Source: Oleiagrimonas sp963821885
Lineage (GTDB): Bacteria; Pseudomonadota; Gammaproteobacteria; Xanthomonadales; Rhodanobacteraceae
DNA length: 64,000 bases
NCBI GenBank assembly: GCA_963821885.1
Contig: CAWGFN010000003.1
Coordinates: 186,001-250,000 of the forward strand
Direction: 5' to 3'
Part shown: one piece after another, positions 16,413 through 25,920 of the stretch
Layout: each line of letters begins with the position of its first letter
Numbering within the stretch: the stretch's first letter is position 1
Notes under the pieces: generated by a model
Seen by the model: only the letters and a program-made list of their open reading frames with translations
What the model was told of the DNA's origin: nothing
Database searches by the model: none
Program-made: the position numbers and the translations under genes

Positions 16413-19400
16413 GTGTCCACGAGAACGGGGGCGGGCGTGTTCCGAGGCGGGACGAAGGATCGGATCCTGGCAAGGCTGGCGGCCTGCGCGCTGCTGGTCC
16501 TGGCGGCCCCTGTCGTGCGCGGCTCGGATACCGGCACGGGCGTCGGCATGGAGCCGATGCCGACGCCGCAATTTCGCCAGTACGAGGTGTCCGACGGCCT
16601 GCCCAGCAGCAACGTCTACAACGTCGTGCAGGACCGGCGCGGGCTGCTGTGGATGGGCACCAAGAACGGCCTGGTGCATTTCGACGGCGTGCATTTCAAG
16701 GTCTACCGCCACGATCCGCGCAATCCGCACTCGCTGGCCGGCAACGATATCTCCGCGGTCATCATCGATCATCGCCAGCGGCTGTGGGTCGGCGGCGACG
16801 GCACCGGCCTGAACCTGTTCAACCCCGCCACCGGCGACTTCCGCACCTGGTGGCACGTGGAGGGCGATAGCGACAGCATCAGCGGCAACGGCATCCTGGC
16901 CCTGGCCGAGGGCGCCGATGGCTCGATCTGGATCAGCGTCACGGGGCGCGGCCTTGATCGCATGCGCCCGGACGGCAGTTTCGAGCATTTCCGTCACGAT
17001 CCGAAAAAGCCCGACAGCCTGGCTTCGGACATCCTGCTTTCACTGCGCGCCCTCAAGGACGGTTCGCTGCTGATCGGCACGACCCATGGACTCGACCGCA
17101 TGGCCGCCGACGGCCACATCGGCCATGTGCGCTTCGAGGGGCTGGGCAAGCCGCCGCGGGTGTGGGGGATCAACGGCAAGCCGGGGCACCTGCGCCTGGC
17201 CACGGACGCCGGCCTGTTCAAGCTCGACGCCGATGGCGTGGCCCGGCGCATGCTGGTCGGCGTGCTGCCGGCGACCCTGATGACCACCTCGGCACGCGGT
17301 CCGGACGGCAGCCTGTGGGTGGGCGGCCTGGAGGGTCTGTACTGGATCGGCGCCGATGGCCGTCACCGGCATTTCCCGCCACAGTCGCAGTCGCGCGATG
17401 GCGTGCCCGGGACCCTGATCTGGAGCCTGACCTTCGACAGCGAGGGCGGCCTGTGGGTGACCACCCGTGACGGCGGCGTGGCCTACCTCGGCCCGGTGTG
17501 GAAACAGTTCATCGTCTTCCAGCGCCGGCTGGGCGATGCCGGGGGGCTGTCCATGGATCGCGTCACCTCGATCCTGGCCGACCGTGGCCAGCTGCTGGTG
17601 GGCGGCAACGACGGCAGCCTGGACCGCGTCGATCCGGCCACCGGCCGCATCGAGCACGAGAACCTGGGCCACCAGGACGGCTCGGTGATGGCGCTGGCCC
17701 GCGCCGGCCACGGCGACCTGTGGATCGGCCGCACCAGCGGCATGCAGCTGCGCACCGGAGACCGCGTGATCGCGGTCGGCGGCGATACGTTTCCAGGGGG
17801 CATCAATCGCGCGGTGACCGATCGCGCGGGCAATGCATATGTCAGCGCCCCGGCCGAAGGTGTTTTCCGAGTCGACCGGAAAACGCTGGCGGTGACCCGG
17901 CTGCGCTTCAAGGACAGTGATCCGGACGCCGACGACGTCAACAGCATGCTCATGCACAACGGGCACCTGTGGGTGGCCAGTACCGGCGGACTGTATCGGC
18001 AGCAAGGCGACAGCATGGTCAAGGTGTCGGGCGTGCTGGACGGGCGCGCGCTCGGCTTCACCTTCGATGCCGACGGCGTCTGGGTGGTGCGCTCGGACAG
18101 CCTGGACCACTACCTGCTGTTCGGCACCCAGGCATCGCGTGACCGGGTGGTCGATGCCAACGAGGGCTGGCCGGAGGTCGACGTGGTGGCCCTGTCCTGC
18201 GACCCCGAGGGCCGCGTCTGGCTGACCACGCGCACCGGCCTGTGGCGCTTCGATCCGAAAACCGGAGGGTTCCGTTCCTTCGGCGCCGACGACGGCCTGC
18301 CCAGTCCGGAATTCACCGCGTATCGCATGGTTCGCCTGCCCGACGGCACCGAATACACCGGCACCATGCACGGCGTGGTCGGCTGGAATCCGGCCACGGT
18401 GCGCGATCACCCGCGTCCGCCGCGACTGATGCTCGACCGCATCACGGTCAAGCGCGATGGCGTGGTCCACGCGCTGCCCATCACCGGGCGCACGCTGCAA
18501 CTGCGCTGGAACGACCGCGAGCTGCACGTGGTGGCGCAGGCCATTTCCTACCTGGACCCCAAGCGCAACCACTACCGCTTCCGCATGGACGGCGTGGATT
18601 CGGGCTGGGTCGACACCGGCCCGCGCGGCGAGCGCGATTTCACCAACCTGCCGCATGGTGACTACACCCTGCACGTGCAGGCGGCCGGCCCCAGCGGTGC
18701 CTGGGCCAGCCTGCCGCCGCTGTCGATCCATGTCGCCCATCCGCCCTGGATGACCTGGTGGGCGTGGCTGGGCTACGTGCTGGTCGGCCTGTCGGTGGTC
18801 CTGGTCGCCACCCTCCTGGCCCGGCGCCGCATCGAGCAACGCCATCGCGTGCAGATGGCCGAGCGCGAGCGCTCCATGGCGGAGAAGGCCAGCGCCGCCA
18901 AGAGCAGTTTCCTGGCCACCCTTGGGCATGAGATACGCACGCCGATGACCGGCGTGCTGGGCATGGCCGAATTGCTGTTGCGCTCGCCGCTGGAACCGCG
19001 CCAGCGCGAGTATGCCGAGACCATCCAGCGTTCCGGCACCGTGCTCCTGCGGCTGGTCAACGAGGCGCTGGACATGGCGCGCATCGAGGCCGGCCGCCTG
19101 GAACTGGACATCCGGCCGTTCGCGCCGCGCGAGGTGATGCGTGACGTGATGCAGCTCGAACGCGGCCTGGCCGAGGCCAAGGGGCTGGCGATTTCGTCCG
19201 AGATCGACGAACGGATACCGGCCGAGCTCTATGGCGATGCCGTGCGCATCAAGCAGATCCTGCTGAACCTGCTCAACAACGCACTGAAGTTCACCGAGCA
19301 GGGCAGCATCCGCGTGCGCATGGAGTGGCTCAACGAAGGCCTGTCCCTGAGCGTCATCGACACCGGGCCGGGCGTGCCCGAGGACAGCCGCCAGCGCCTG

Positions 19401-19973
19401 TTCCGGCGTTACGAGCAGGCCGACAGCCCGCACCGCAGTTCCGGCAGCGGACTGGGCCTGGCGATCTGCCGCGAGCTGACCCTGCTCATGGGCGGCCGTT
19501 GCGAGCTGGCCGATACCGGTCCGCACGGCAGCACGTTCCGCGTCTGGCTGCCGCTGGACGCCGCCTGCTCGCCGGATGTCGTCGCGGCGGCGATGGACGA
19601 TGGACGCCATCGCTGGAACCTGCTGCTGGTCGAGGACGACCTGATCGTGGCCGGCGTGATCCGTGGCCTGCTCGAGGACATGGGACACCACGTGCGCCAT
19701 GCGCCGCACGGACTGGCCGCGCTGTCCGAACTGGAAACCGGCGCCTGCGACGCGGCGCTGGTGGATCTCGACTTGCCGGGACTGGATGGCTTCGCCCTGG
19801 CGCGCATGCTGCGCGAACGCGGGCTGACCCTGCCGCTGATCGCCATCACCGCGCGATCGGGCGGCGACGAGGAAGCACGATCGCGGGCGGCCGGCATGGA
19901 TGCCTTCCTGCGCAAGCCGATCAGCGGCGCGCAGCTCCAGGCGGTGTTGCAGCAGTTGCTGGCGCGGGCCTGA
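16413..19973 (+). CDS. Hybrid sensor histidine kinase with periplasmic two-component propeller
   Basis: Membrane-bound hybrid kinase of 1186 residues. Order of parts: N-terminal hydrophobic signal segment (about 18-36); repeated G-L-L-W-M-G-T / L-W-V-G-G-type blades of the two-component propeller (about 60-680); a Y_Y_Y-like beta domain (about 700-770); one transmembrane helix (about 780-805); a dimerisation helix with the phospho-acceptor His839 in G-H-E-I-R-T-P; an ATPase domain with D-T-G-P-G-V-P and G-S-G-L-G-L-A; and a receiver domain with Asp1118 in V-D-L-D-L-P-G. No output domain follows the receiver, so a separate phosphotransfer or regulator partner is expected but is not adjacent. 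The start is uncertain: GTG at 16413, or GTG at 16437, which gives a more typical signal. The ligand is unknown; related propeller kinases often sense sugars or polymers. Confidence 0.9.
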   Translation: MSTRTGAGVFRGGTKDRILARLAACALLVLAAPVVRGSDTGTGVGMEPMPTPQFRQYEVSDGLPSSNVYNVVQDRRGLLWMGTKNGLVHFDGVHFKVYRHDPRNPHSLAGNDISAVIIDHRQRLWVGGDGTGLNLFNPATGDFRTWWHVEGDSDSISGNGILALAEGADGSIWISVTGRGLDRMRPDGSFEHFRHDPKKPDSLASDILLSLRALKDGSLLIGTTHGLDRMAADGHIGHVRFEGLGKPPRVWGINGKPGHLRLATDAGLFKLDADGVARRMLVGVLPATLMTTSARGPDGSLWVGGLEGLYWIGADGRHRHFPPQSQSRDGVPGTLIWSLTFDSEGGLWVTTRDGGVAYLGPVWKQFIVFQRRLGDAGGLSMDRVTSILADRGQLLVGGNDGSLDRVDPATGRIEHENLGHQDGSVMALARAGHGDLWIGRTSGMQLRTGDRVIAVGGDTFPGGINRAVTDRAGNAYVSAPAEGVFRVDRKTLAVTRLRFKDSDPDADDVNSMLMHNGHLWVASTGGLYRQQGDSMVKVSGVLDGRALGFTFDADGVWVVRSDSLDHYLLFGTQASRDRVVDANEGWPEVDVVALSCDPEGRVWLTTRTGLWRFDPKTGGFRSFGADDGLPSPEFTAYRMVRLPDGTEYTGTMHGVVGWNPATVRDHPRPPRLMLDRITVKRDGVVHALPITGRTLQLRWNDRELHVVAQAISYLDPKRNHYRFRMDGVDSGWVDTGPRGERDFTNLPHGDYTLHVQAAGPSGAWASLPPLSIHVAHPPWMTWWAWLGYVLVGLSVVLVATLLARRRIEQRHRVQMAERERSMAEKASAAKSSFLATLGHEIRTPMTGVLGMAELLLRSPLEPRQREYAETIQRSGTVLLRLVNEALDMARIEAGRLELDIRPFAPREVMRDVMQLERGLAEAKGLAISSEIDERIPAELYGDAVRIKQILLNLLNNALKFTEQGSIRVRMEWLNEGLSLSVIDTGPGVPEDSRQRLFRRYEQADSPHRSSGSGLGLAICRELTLLMGGRCELADTGPHGSTFRVWLPLDAACSPDVVAAAMDDGRHRWNLLLVEDDLIVAGVIRGLLEDMGHHVRHAPHGLAALSELETGACDAALVDLDLPGLDGFALARMLRERGLTLPLIAITARSGGDEEARSRAAGMDAFLRKPISGAQLQAVLQQLLARA

Positions 19974-19988
19974 GGTCGGCGGCGACGC

Positions 19989-20411
19989 TCACATGTCGTG
20001 CTTGTGCAGCTCGAAACCGCGTTGCTGGTAGGCCCGCCAGCGCTCGCGTGAACCGTCGCGGGCCTGCGGGTCGGCGGGCACCACTTCGAGTACCCGCTGG
20101 TATCGGCCCGGCGCCACGCCGTCGCGCAGGTTGATGACCAGTGGCCGGTCCGGCGTGTGCTGGTCCGGCGGCACGATAAGCACCGCCACCGAATCGTCGT
20201 CGTCATCGCCGGCCAGCTGGTGCGGGATGAAGGCGTCCTCGTCGAACTCCCACAGGGCGCCGTCCAGGGCCTCGGCCTGGGCAAAGTCGCGAACCAGCAC
20301 CAGCGTCGGCTGCTGCGCCGAATAGGCGTGCTGGACCAGCTTGCATACCAGCAGCAGCGGGTCCTCGCGGTATTGCGGCTTGTCGATCAGGTAGAAGTCG
20401 GCGCGCGGCAT
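19989..20411 (-). CDS. holC: DNA polymerase III subunit chi
   Basis: Chi subunit of the clamp-loader complex, which links polymerase III to single-strand-binding protein. The 140-residue sequence matches HolC: A-D-F-Y-L-I at the start, L-V-C-K-L-V-Q-H-A-Y, the L-W-E-F-D-E-D-A-F-I-P-H block (usually LW.f....FIPH), and V-L-E-V-V-P near the C-terminus. Gene order holC next to pepA is conserved in proteobacteria. A tandem heptamer array starts 11 bp upstream of its ATG, in the position where the ribosome binding site should be. Confidence 0.9.
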   Translation of the reverse strand: MPRADFYLIDKPQYREDPLLLVCKLVQHAYSAQQPTLVLVRDFAQAEALDGALWEFDEDAFIPHQLAGDDDDDSVAVLIVPPDQHTPDRPLVINLRDGVAPGRYQRVLEVVPADPQARDGSRERWRAYQQRGFELHKHDM

Positions 20412-20422
20412 GGGAATGACGA

Positions 20423-20453
20423 GGGGCTAGGGGCTAGGGGCTAGGGGCTAGGG
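20423..20453. repeat. Tandem heptamer array (GGGGCTA)x4 before holC
   Basis: Four perfect GGGGCTA units (20423-20450) followed by GGGTA. The array lies between the pepA terminator hairpin and the holC start codon, only 11 bp from that ATG. Unlike the arrays near gspF, gspG and nrdR it has no inverted partner. Confidence 0.9.
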
Positions 20454-20455
20454 TA

Positions 20456-20492
20456 GCAAGCACCCGGCGCGGGAAGGGCGCCGGGTGCTTGC
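20456..20492 (-). terminator. Hairpin terminator of pepA
   Basis: A perfect 15-bp inverted repeat (GCAAGCACCCGGCGC / GCGCCGGGTGCTTGC) with a 7-nt loop, 10 nt after the pepA stop on the minus strand. No T tract follows; the next bases are the heptamer array. Confidence 0.7.
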
Positions 20493-20502
20493 CACCAAGC
20501 GA

Positions 20503-21981
20503 TCAACAACGATCGATCAGCCACTGCGCGAGCAGCGACACCGGACGGCCGCTGGCCAGGCCCTTGCGGCCCGACTCCCAGGCGGTGCCGGCGATGTCCA
20601 GGTGCGCCCAGCGCTGGCCCTCGGTGAAGCGCGACAGGAAGCAGCCGGCGGTGATGGCGCCGGCCGGGCGGCCGCCGATGTTGGCGAAGTCGGCGAAGGC
20701 CGATTCCAGCATTTTCTGGTAGTCGTCCCACAGCGGCAGGCGCCAGGCGCGGTCGAGGGTGTTCTCGCCGGCGGCCAGCAGTTCCTCGGCCAGGTCGTCG
20801 TGCTTGCTCATCAGGCCGGTGGCGTGCGCGCCGAGGGCGATCACGCAGGCGCCGGTCAGGGTGGCGGCGTCGATGATGGCCTTGGGCTCGAAGCGCTGGG
20901 TGTAGGTCAGTGCGTCGCACAGGATCAGGCGACCCTCGGCGTCGGTGTTGAGCACCTCGACGGTCTTGCCCGACATGGTGTTGAGCACGTCGCTGGGGCG
21001 GTAGGCATTGCCGTCGGTCATGTTCTCCACCGAGGGCACCACGCAGACCAGGTTCAGCGGCAGCTTCATCTTGACCGCGGCGACGAAGGCGCCGAGCACG
21101 CCGGCCGCGCCGCACATGTCGAACTTCATCTCCTCCATCGAGCCGGTCGGCTTGATGTTCAGGCCGCCGGCATCGAAGGTCACGCCCTTGCCGACGAAGG
21201 CGTAGGGCTTGTCGCCGTCGCTGCCGCCGTTCCACTTCATGACGATCAGGCGCGGCGAGTTGGCCGAGCCGCGCGCCACGGCCAGCAGCGAATGCATGCC
21301 CAGGGCCTGCATCTGCTCGCGCTCGAGCACCTCGATGTCCACGCCGTCGTGCGCCTTGGCGAACTCCGTCGCCTGATCGGCGATCCAGGCCGGTACGCAG
21401 ATATTGGGCGGCATGTTGCCGAGGTGGCGCGCGAAATACACGCCCTCGGCCATGCCGGCGGCCTGCGCCAGCGCCTGCTCCTGGCCCTCGCCGGCCTGCG
21501 CCAGCGCCTGCAGCTTGCTGGCCTTGGACGCGGGCCCGGCCTGGAAGGTGGCGGTGTAGCGGTAGGCGGCGTGGTCGAAGGCCAGCGCCGCGGTGCGCAC
21601 GCACCAGGCGGCATCCTTGCCCGGCACCTTCAGCGCGCTCAGCCAGCTGGCGGCGCTGGCCACCTGCATGCCCGACACCGCCTTGCCGGCGGCCAGGCAG
21701 GCCGCGTGGAAGCGGCGAGCGTCGAATTCGGCCATCACGCCGAGGCCCACCAGCAGCACGCGCGCGGCCTTCACGCCGGGCAGGTCGTACAACACGGCGG
21801 TGGTGCCGGGCTTGCCCTCGAAGTCGCCCCCCTCGATGCGCCGCTTGATGGCGCCGCCGGAGGCCGCGTCGATGGCGGCGGCGGCATCGGACAGCACGCC
21901 GTTGGTGAAGACGCCGACCACCAGGCACGGGGTGTCGAGCGATTCGGGGGCGCCGGAAACGAGGCTCAGCTTGAGGGTCAT
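20503..21981 (-). CDS. pepA: Cytosol (leucyl) aminopeptidase
   Basis: Dinuclear-metal M17 aminopeptidase that releases N-terminal residues, mainly leucine; in some bacteria it also binds DNA as an accessory recombination factor. The 492-residue protein has the V-G-K-G-V-T-F-D-A-G-G-L-N-I-K-P motif (metal and substrate lysines) and the family signature N-T-D-A-E-G-R-L. The final part A-D-F-A-N-I-G-G-R-P-A-G and H-L-D-I-A-G-T-A-W is also typical. The ATG at 21981 has AAGGA about 8 nt upstream. It is divergent from lptF, the standard arrangement. Confidence 0.96.
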   Translation of the reverse strand: MTLKLSLVSGAPESLDTPCLVVGVFTNGVLSDAAAAIDAASGGAIKRRIEGGDFEGKPGTTAVLYDLPGVKAARVLLVGLGVMAEFDARRFHAACLAAGKAVSGMQVASAASWLSALKVPGKDAAWCVRTAALAFDHAAYRYTATFQAGPASKASKLQALAQAGEGQEQALAQAAGMAEGVYFARHLGNMPPNICVPAWIADQATEFAKAHDGVDIEVLEREQMQALGMHSLLAVARGSANSPRLIVMKWNGGSDGDKPYAFVGKGVTFDAGGLNIKPTGSMEEMKFDMCGAAGVLGAFVAAVKMKLPLNLVCVVPSVENMTDGNAYRPSDVLNTMSGKTVEVLNTDAEGRLILCDALTYTQRFEPKAIIDAATLTGACVIALGAHATGLMSKHDDLAEELLAAGENTLDRAWRLPLWDDYQKMLESAFADFANIGGRPAGAITAGCFLSRFTEGQRWAHLDIAGTAWESGRKGLASGRPVSLLAQWLIDRC

Positions 21982-22159
21982 GTGAAAGGTCCTTGTTGCG
22001 TGTAGCGGAAAGGGGCGGGTGGCATCGGCGGCGGCGTCCGGTGCCCGCTTCGGTCACCGGGATGCGATCGGCGCTGCGCGGCGAATGCCGGACCGGCTAC
22101 ACTGCCGGCCTGGCCGCATTCGCATGCCGCGATGCGAAAACCCGTCCGCCCATTATCGC

Positions 22160-23275
22160 ATGCTGCGCATCCTCGACCGATACTTCCTGCGCGAGCTGGT
22201 CACCAGCGTGCTGGCGACCACCATCGTGCTGCTGGTGATTTTCACCGGCGGCACCTTCGCGCGCGTGCTGCAGCAGGTGGCCAACGGCAGCTTTCCGGCC
22301 AGCGTTATGTTCCAGGTGCTGGGCCTGCGCATCGTCAGCGCCCTGCCGGCCCTGCTGCCGCTGTCGCTGTTCCTGGGCGTGCTGGTGGCGCTGGGCCGCC
22401 TGTGGCGCGACAGCGAGATGCACGTGCTGGCCGCGGCGGGCATGGGGCAGGCCGGCCTGATGCGTCCGGCGCTGTTGCTGGGGGTGCCGGTGACGGTGCT
22501 GATCGCCATGGTCTCGCTGTGGCTGGGCCCGCTGTCGGTGCGCACCGCCAACCGGCTGGTGACCGACGCCAACCGCTCGGTCATCGCCGCCGGCCTGGAC
22601 GCCGGACGCTTCACCGAGCTGCCGGGCAAGGGCGGGGTGATCTTCGTCGGCGGCATGAACCGCCAGGGCACCCATCTGGACCAGGTGTTCCTGGCCAGCG
22701 ACCAGCCCGGCGACAAGCAGCACCCGCCGCAGATCCGCCTGATCACGGCCCGCAAGGGACAGCTGTACCAGGGCAGCGAGCAGCGTGGCCGCTACCTGGC
22801 CCTGCTCGATGGCTGGCAGTTCCAGGTGCCGCTGGGTCACCTGAACTGGCAGCGCATGCGCTACCAGCGCAACGACGTGGCCCTGTCGGAGGTGCAGCCG
22901 CAGGCCGATGACGCGGACACCAACCCCCTCGACAGCACCGGCACCCTGGACCTGCTGCAGGCCGACAGCGTCGATGCCCGCGCCGAGCTGGCCTGGCGCA
23001 CGGCCGCGCCGGCCACCGCCCTGGTGCTGTTGCTGATGGCGCTGCCGCTGTCGCGGCAGTCGCCGCGCGAGGCCCGCTACGGGCGCCTGCTGATCGCGGT
23101 GCTGGCCTATTTCCTGTATTTCCTGCTGCTGTCGCTGGGCCGCGCGCTGATCGAGCGCGGCACGGTCGGCAACAGCGCGCCGATGTGGGGCCTGCACCTG
23201 GTCGTGGCGCTGACGGCCTTGTGGCTGTTCCGCCGCCAGTACCGGGCCTGGCGCGTGTCCGGAGCGACGGCATGA
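22160..23275 (+). CDS. lptF: LPS export permease LptF
   Basis: Inner-membrane subunit of the LptBFG ABC transporter that extracts lipopolysaccharide and passes it to LptC/LptA. The 371-residue protein starts M-L-R-I-L-D-R-Y-F-L-R-E-L, has three hydrophobic helices before residue 120, a periplasmic domain of about 170 residues (V-F-L-A-S-D, G-R-Y-L-A-L-L-D-G), and three helices at the C-terminus. The longer frame upstream to 22019 is not homologous. No ribosome binding site precedes the ATG, only an AT-rich CATTATC. It overlaps lptG by ATGA. Confidence 0.93.
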   Translation: MLRILDRYFLRELVTSVLATTIVLLVIFTGGTFARVLQQVANGSFPASVMFQVLGLRIVSALPALLPLSLFLGVLVALGRLWRDSEMHVLAAAGMGQAGLMRPALLLGVPVTVLIAMVSLWLGPLSVRTANRLVTDANRSVIAAGLDAGRFTELPGKGGVIFVGGMNRQGTHLDQVFLASDQPGDKQHPPQIRLITARKGQLYQGSEQRGRYLALLDGWQFQVPLGHLNWQRMRYQRNDVALSEVQPQADDADTNPLDSTGTLDLLQADSVDARAELAWRTAAPATALVLLLMALPLSRQSPREARYGRLLIAVLAYFLYFLLLSLGRALIERGTVGNSAPMWGLHLVVALTALWLFRRQYRAWRVSGATA

Positions 23276-24378
23276 GGCTGGCCCTTCCGCGCATCAGGCA
23301 GGTCGACCGGCTGATCGCCTGCAGCGTGCTGGGCACGCTGGCGGTGACCTGGCTGGTGCTGGTCGGGTTCGACACCCTGGGCCAGTTCCTCAAGCAGCTC
23401 GGGCATCTGGGCCAGCACGGCTACACCCTCAGCCAGGCGGCGATCTACATCGCCTACACCGTGCCGCGACGCATGTACGAGCATTTCGGCAACGCCGCGC
23501 TGATCGGCGGCCTGCTGGGCCTGGGCGGCCTGGCCGGCAGCGGCGAGCTGACCGCGCTGCGCGCGGCGGGCATGTCCAAGCTGCGCATCGCCGCCTCGGT
23601 GACCGCGGTGATCGCGGTGCTGACGCTGGCCGTGATGGTGCTGGGCGAGACCGTGGCGCCGGTCGGCGACCAGCGCGCGCAGGCCCTGCAGCTGAGCCTG
23701 CGCGCGGACAACATCGGCCTGACCACGCGCAGCGGCCTGTGGGCGCGCGATGGCAGCGACATCATCAACGCCAAGGGCGCGCAGGCGCTGGACAAGGACG
23801 GCCACCAGCAGATCCAGCTGGTCGACGTGCGCGTGTTCGGTCTCGACGACGGCGGCCAGCTGACCTCCTTCCGCCACGCGCGGAGCGCGGTCAACGAGGG
23901 TGGGCGCTGGGTGCTCGAGCACCTGCGCATCAGCACCCTGGACGCCGACGGCGTGCACAGCCGCGAGGTGGCCTCGATGCCCTGGGACACGCACCTGGAC
24001 GCTCGGGTGCTGGAGCAGTCCATCGTGCACCCGCAGTACCTGTCGATGCGCGACCTGTACAGCAACATGCGCTACATGCGCGCCAATCACCAGAATCCGG
24101 GCACCTACGCGGTGGCCTTCTGGTCGCATGCGCTGTATCCGCTGAACGTGCTGGTGCTGGTGCTGTGCGCGATGCCGTTCGCCTTCGGCGCGCTGCGCTC
24201 GGGCGGCCTGGGCAAGCGCCTGTTCATCGGCGTGCTGCTGGCCATCGCCTGGTACTTCCTGCAGCAGTCGATGACCAACTTCGGCACCGTCTACGGCCTG
24301 TCGCCGCTGCTGGCCAATGCGCTGCCGGCGATGGTGCTGGTGGTGGTCGCTACGCTGTACTTCCGGCGTCACGGCTAG
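23272..24378 (+). CDS. lptG: LPS export permease LptG
   Basis: Partner of LptF in the LPS export complex, 368 residues. It starts directly at the end of lptF (ATGA overlap), reading M-R-L-A-L-P-R-I-R-Q-V-D-R-L-I. Six transmembrane helices flank a periplasmic beta-jellyroll. Family motifs include Y-I-A-Y-T-V-P-R-R, G-E-L-T-A-L-R-A-A-G-M-S (the coupling helix that contacts the ATPase LptB) and F-G-A-L-R-S-G-G-L-G. Its 3' end overlaps the convergent RDD gene by 29 bp. Confidence 0.94.
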   Translation: MRLALPRIRQVDRLIACSVLGTLAVTWLVLVGFDTLGQFLKQLGHLGQHGYTLSQAAIYIAYTVPRRMYEHFGNAALIGGLLGLGGLAGSGELTALRAAGMSKLRIAASVTAVIAVLTLAVMVLGETVAPVGDQRAQALQLSLRADNIGLTTRSGLWARDGSDIINAKGAQALDKDGHQQIQLVDVRVFGLDDGGQLTSFRHARSAVNEGGRWVLEHLRISTLDADGVHSREVASMPWDTHLDARVLEQSIVHPQYLSMRDLYSNMRYMRANHQNPGTYAVAFWSHALYPLNVLVLVLCAMPFAFGALRSGGLGKRLFIGVLLAIAWYFLQQSMTNFGTVYGLSPLLANALPAMVLVVVATLYFRRHG

Positions 24379-24865
24379 GCGCCGGACGATAGGCAATCCA
24401 GGTGCCGGCGAGGATGTCGTGCAGGGCGCGGCCGCGGCGGTCGAAGGCGGCCACGGCCAGATCCACCACCCACACCGCCAGCGGCGCCAGTCCGCCGACC
24501 AGCAGGCCGGCCATCGGGACCAGGGCCAGCAGGAGCAGCGGCGAGGCCAGCAGGGCGAAGCGCAGGAAGGCGCGGGTGAAGTCGACGGTGCCGCCGGCGT
24601 CGGTGCGCAGATACAGCCGCCAGGCGCGCATGGCCAAGCTTTGCCCGCCCAGCATCCACGAGAGCACGAAATAGGCTTCCAGCACCGCCAGCAGGAGCAG
24701 GCGGAACCACCAGGCGTGGTCGTGGAGCTGGCCGTGCGTTGCCCACAGGCTGGCCATGACCGTGACCATAAGGAGCGCCAGCACCACCAGCAGTTCGTAG
24801 ACCAGGGCCAGCAGCCGGCGCGAGAAGGGCGCGGGACGTTCTTGGGCGTGGATCGTTTCGTTCAT
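24350..24865 (-). CDS. RDD family membrane protein
   Basis: Inner-membrane protein of 171 residues with the RDD domain. The first helix follows F-S-R-R-L-L-A-L-V-Y-E, where the family usually has R-R-L-A-A-x-x-D. Later Q-S-L-A-M-R-A-W-R-L and F-D-R-R-G-R-A-L-H-D-I-L-A-G-T are diagnostic. Four hydrophobic segments are visible. RDD proteins are proposed transporters or envelope-stress factors, but no precise role is established. The ATG at 24865 was chosen over 24898 because the domain starts soon after. The lptG-RDD-xerD order is common in Xanthomonadales. Confidence 0.85.
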   Translation of the reverse strand: MNETIHAQERPAPFSRRLLALVYELLVVLALLMVTVMASLWATHGQLHDHAWWFRLLLLAVLEAYFVLSWMLGGQSLAMRAWRLYLRTDAGGTVDFTRAFLRFALLASPLLLLALVPMAGLLVGGLAPLAVWVVDLAVAAFDRRGRALHDILAGTWIAYRPAPSRDAGSTA

Positions 24866-24906
24866 GGGCTTGCGCCGATGCCGGCTTGGCTCCAGCATCG
24901 CGGACG

Positions 24907-25818
24907 ATGAGTGGGAAGAACGACAGTATCGCCGATGTCGACCGCCAGGGCATCGATGCCTTCATCGAGCGGGTGTGGTCGGAGGACGGCCTGGCCGAAC
25001 GCACGCTCGAGGCCTACCGACGCGACCTCGAGGGTCTGGCGCGCTGGCTCAACGGCCGCGGGCGGCATCTGGCCGATGCCGGGCGCGCTGACCTGTCCGG
25101 CTACCTCGGCGCGCAGCGGGTGTCGGCGCGTTCGATGGCGCGGCGACAGACCAGCTTCCGCCGCTTCTATGCCCACCTGACCCGCCTGCAGCCGGGGTTC
25201 GAGGACCCGACCCTGCTGCTGCAGCGCCCGAAGCTGCCGCGCGGCCTGCCCAAGGCGCTGGCCGAGCGCGAGGTCGAGGCCCTGCTGCAGGCGCCGGACG
25301 CGGGCACCCCGCTGGGCCTGCGCGACCGCGCGATGCTGGAGCTGATGTACGCCTCCGGGCTGCGCGTGTCCGAGCTGGTCGGCCTGCCCCTGGCCGGCCT
25401 CAACCTGCGCCAGGGGGTGCTGCGCGTCACCGGCAAGGGCGGCAAGGAGCGCCTGGTGCCAGTCGGCGAGACCGCCCTGGACTGGATCGAGCGCTACCTG
25501 GCCGAGGCACGGCCGGGCCTGGCGCGCGGGCGCCAGCCGGTGGCGCTGTTCCTGTCCAACCGCGGCGCGGGGATGAGCCGGCAGATGTTCTGGGTGCTGG
25601 TCAAGCGCCACGCGATGGCCGTCGGCATCGCCGCCAAGCGCATCTCGCCGCATGTGCTGCGGCATTCCTTCGCCACCCACCTGCTCAACCACGGCGCCGA
25701 CCTGCGCGCGCTGCAGATGCTGCTGGGCCACAGCGCGCTCAGCACCACGCAGATCTACACCCTGGTGGCGCGCGAGGGCCTCAAGCGCCTGCATGCGCAG
25801 CATCATCCGCGCGGCTAG
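24907..25818 (+). CDS. xerD: Site-specific tyrosine recombinase XerD
   Basis: Acts with XerC at the dif site to resolve chromosome dimers at division. The 303-residue protein has an N-terminal SAM-like core-binding domain (V-W-S-E-D-G-L-A-E-R-T-L-E-A-Y-R-R-D-L) and a catalytic domain with all active-site residues: R in S-G-L-R-V-S-E-L, K in G-K-G-G-K-E-R, H and R in H-V-L-R-H-S-F-A-T-H, H in L-G-H-S-A-L-S-T-T-Q, and Tyr in I-Y-T. These signatures identify XerD rather than a phage integrase. The ATG at 24907 fits the family N-terminus. Confidence 0.95.
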   Translation: MSGKNDSIADVDRQGIDAFIERVWSEDGLAERTLEAYRRDLEGLARWLNGRGRHLADAGRADLSGYLGAQRVSARSMARRQTSFRRFYAHLTRLQPGFEDPTLLLQRPKLPRGLPKALAEREVEALLQAPDAGTPLGLRDRAMLELMYASGLRVSELVGLPLAGLNLRQGVLRVTGKGGKERLVPVGETALDWIERYLAEARPGLARGRQPVALFLSNRGAGMSRQMFWVLVKRHAMAVGIAAKRISPHVLRHSFATHLLNHGADLRALQMLLGHSALSTTQIYTLVAREGLKRLHAQHHPRG

Positions 25819-25920
25819 GGCCGCCGGTCGTGAGCGCCGTCGCGGCCTGTCGCCATGCCGCAGCCGCGGAACGGCGCGGGCATGTATCCTAGGCCCCTTT
25901 CCGGCCCGCTGGATGTCCGC

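Noticed and set aside
17040..19709. 889-codon open frame antisense to the hybrid kinase
   Set aside because: Shadow of a well-supported gene; no motif and no ribosome binding site.
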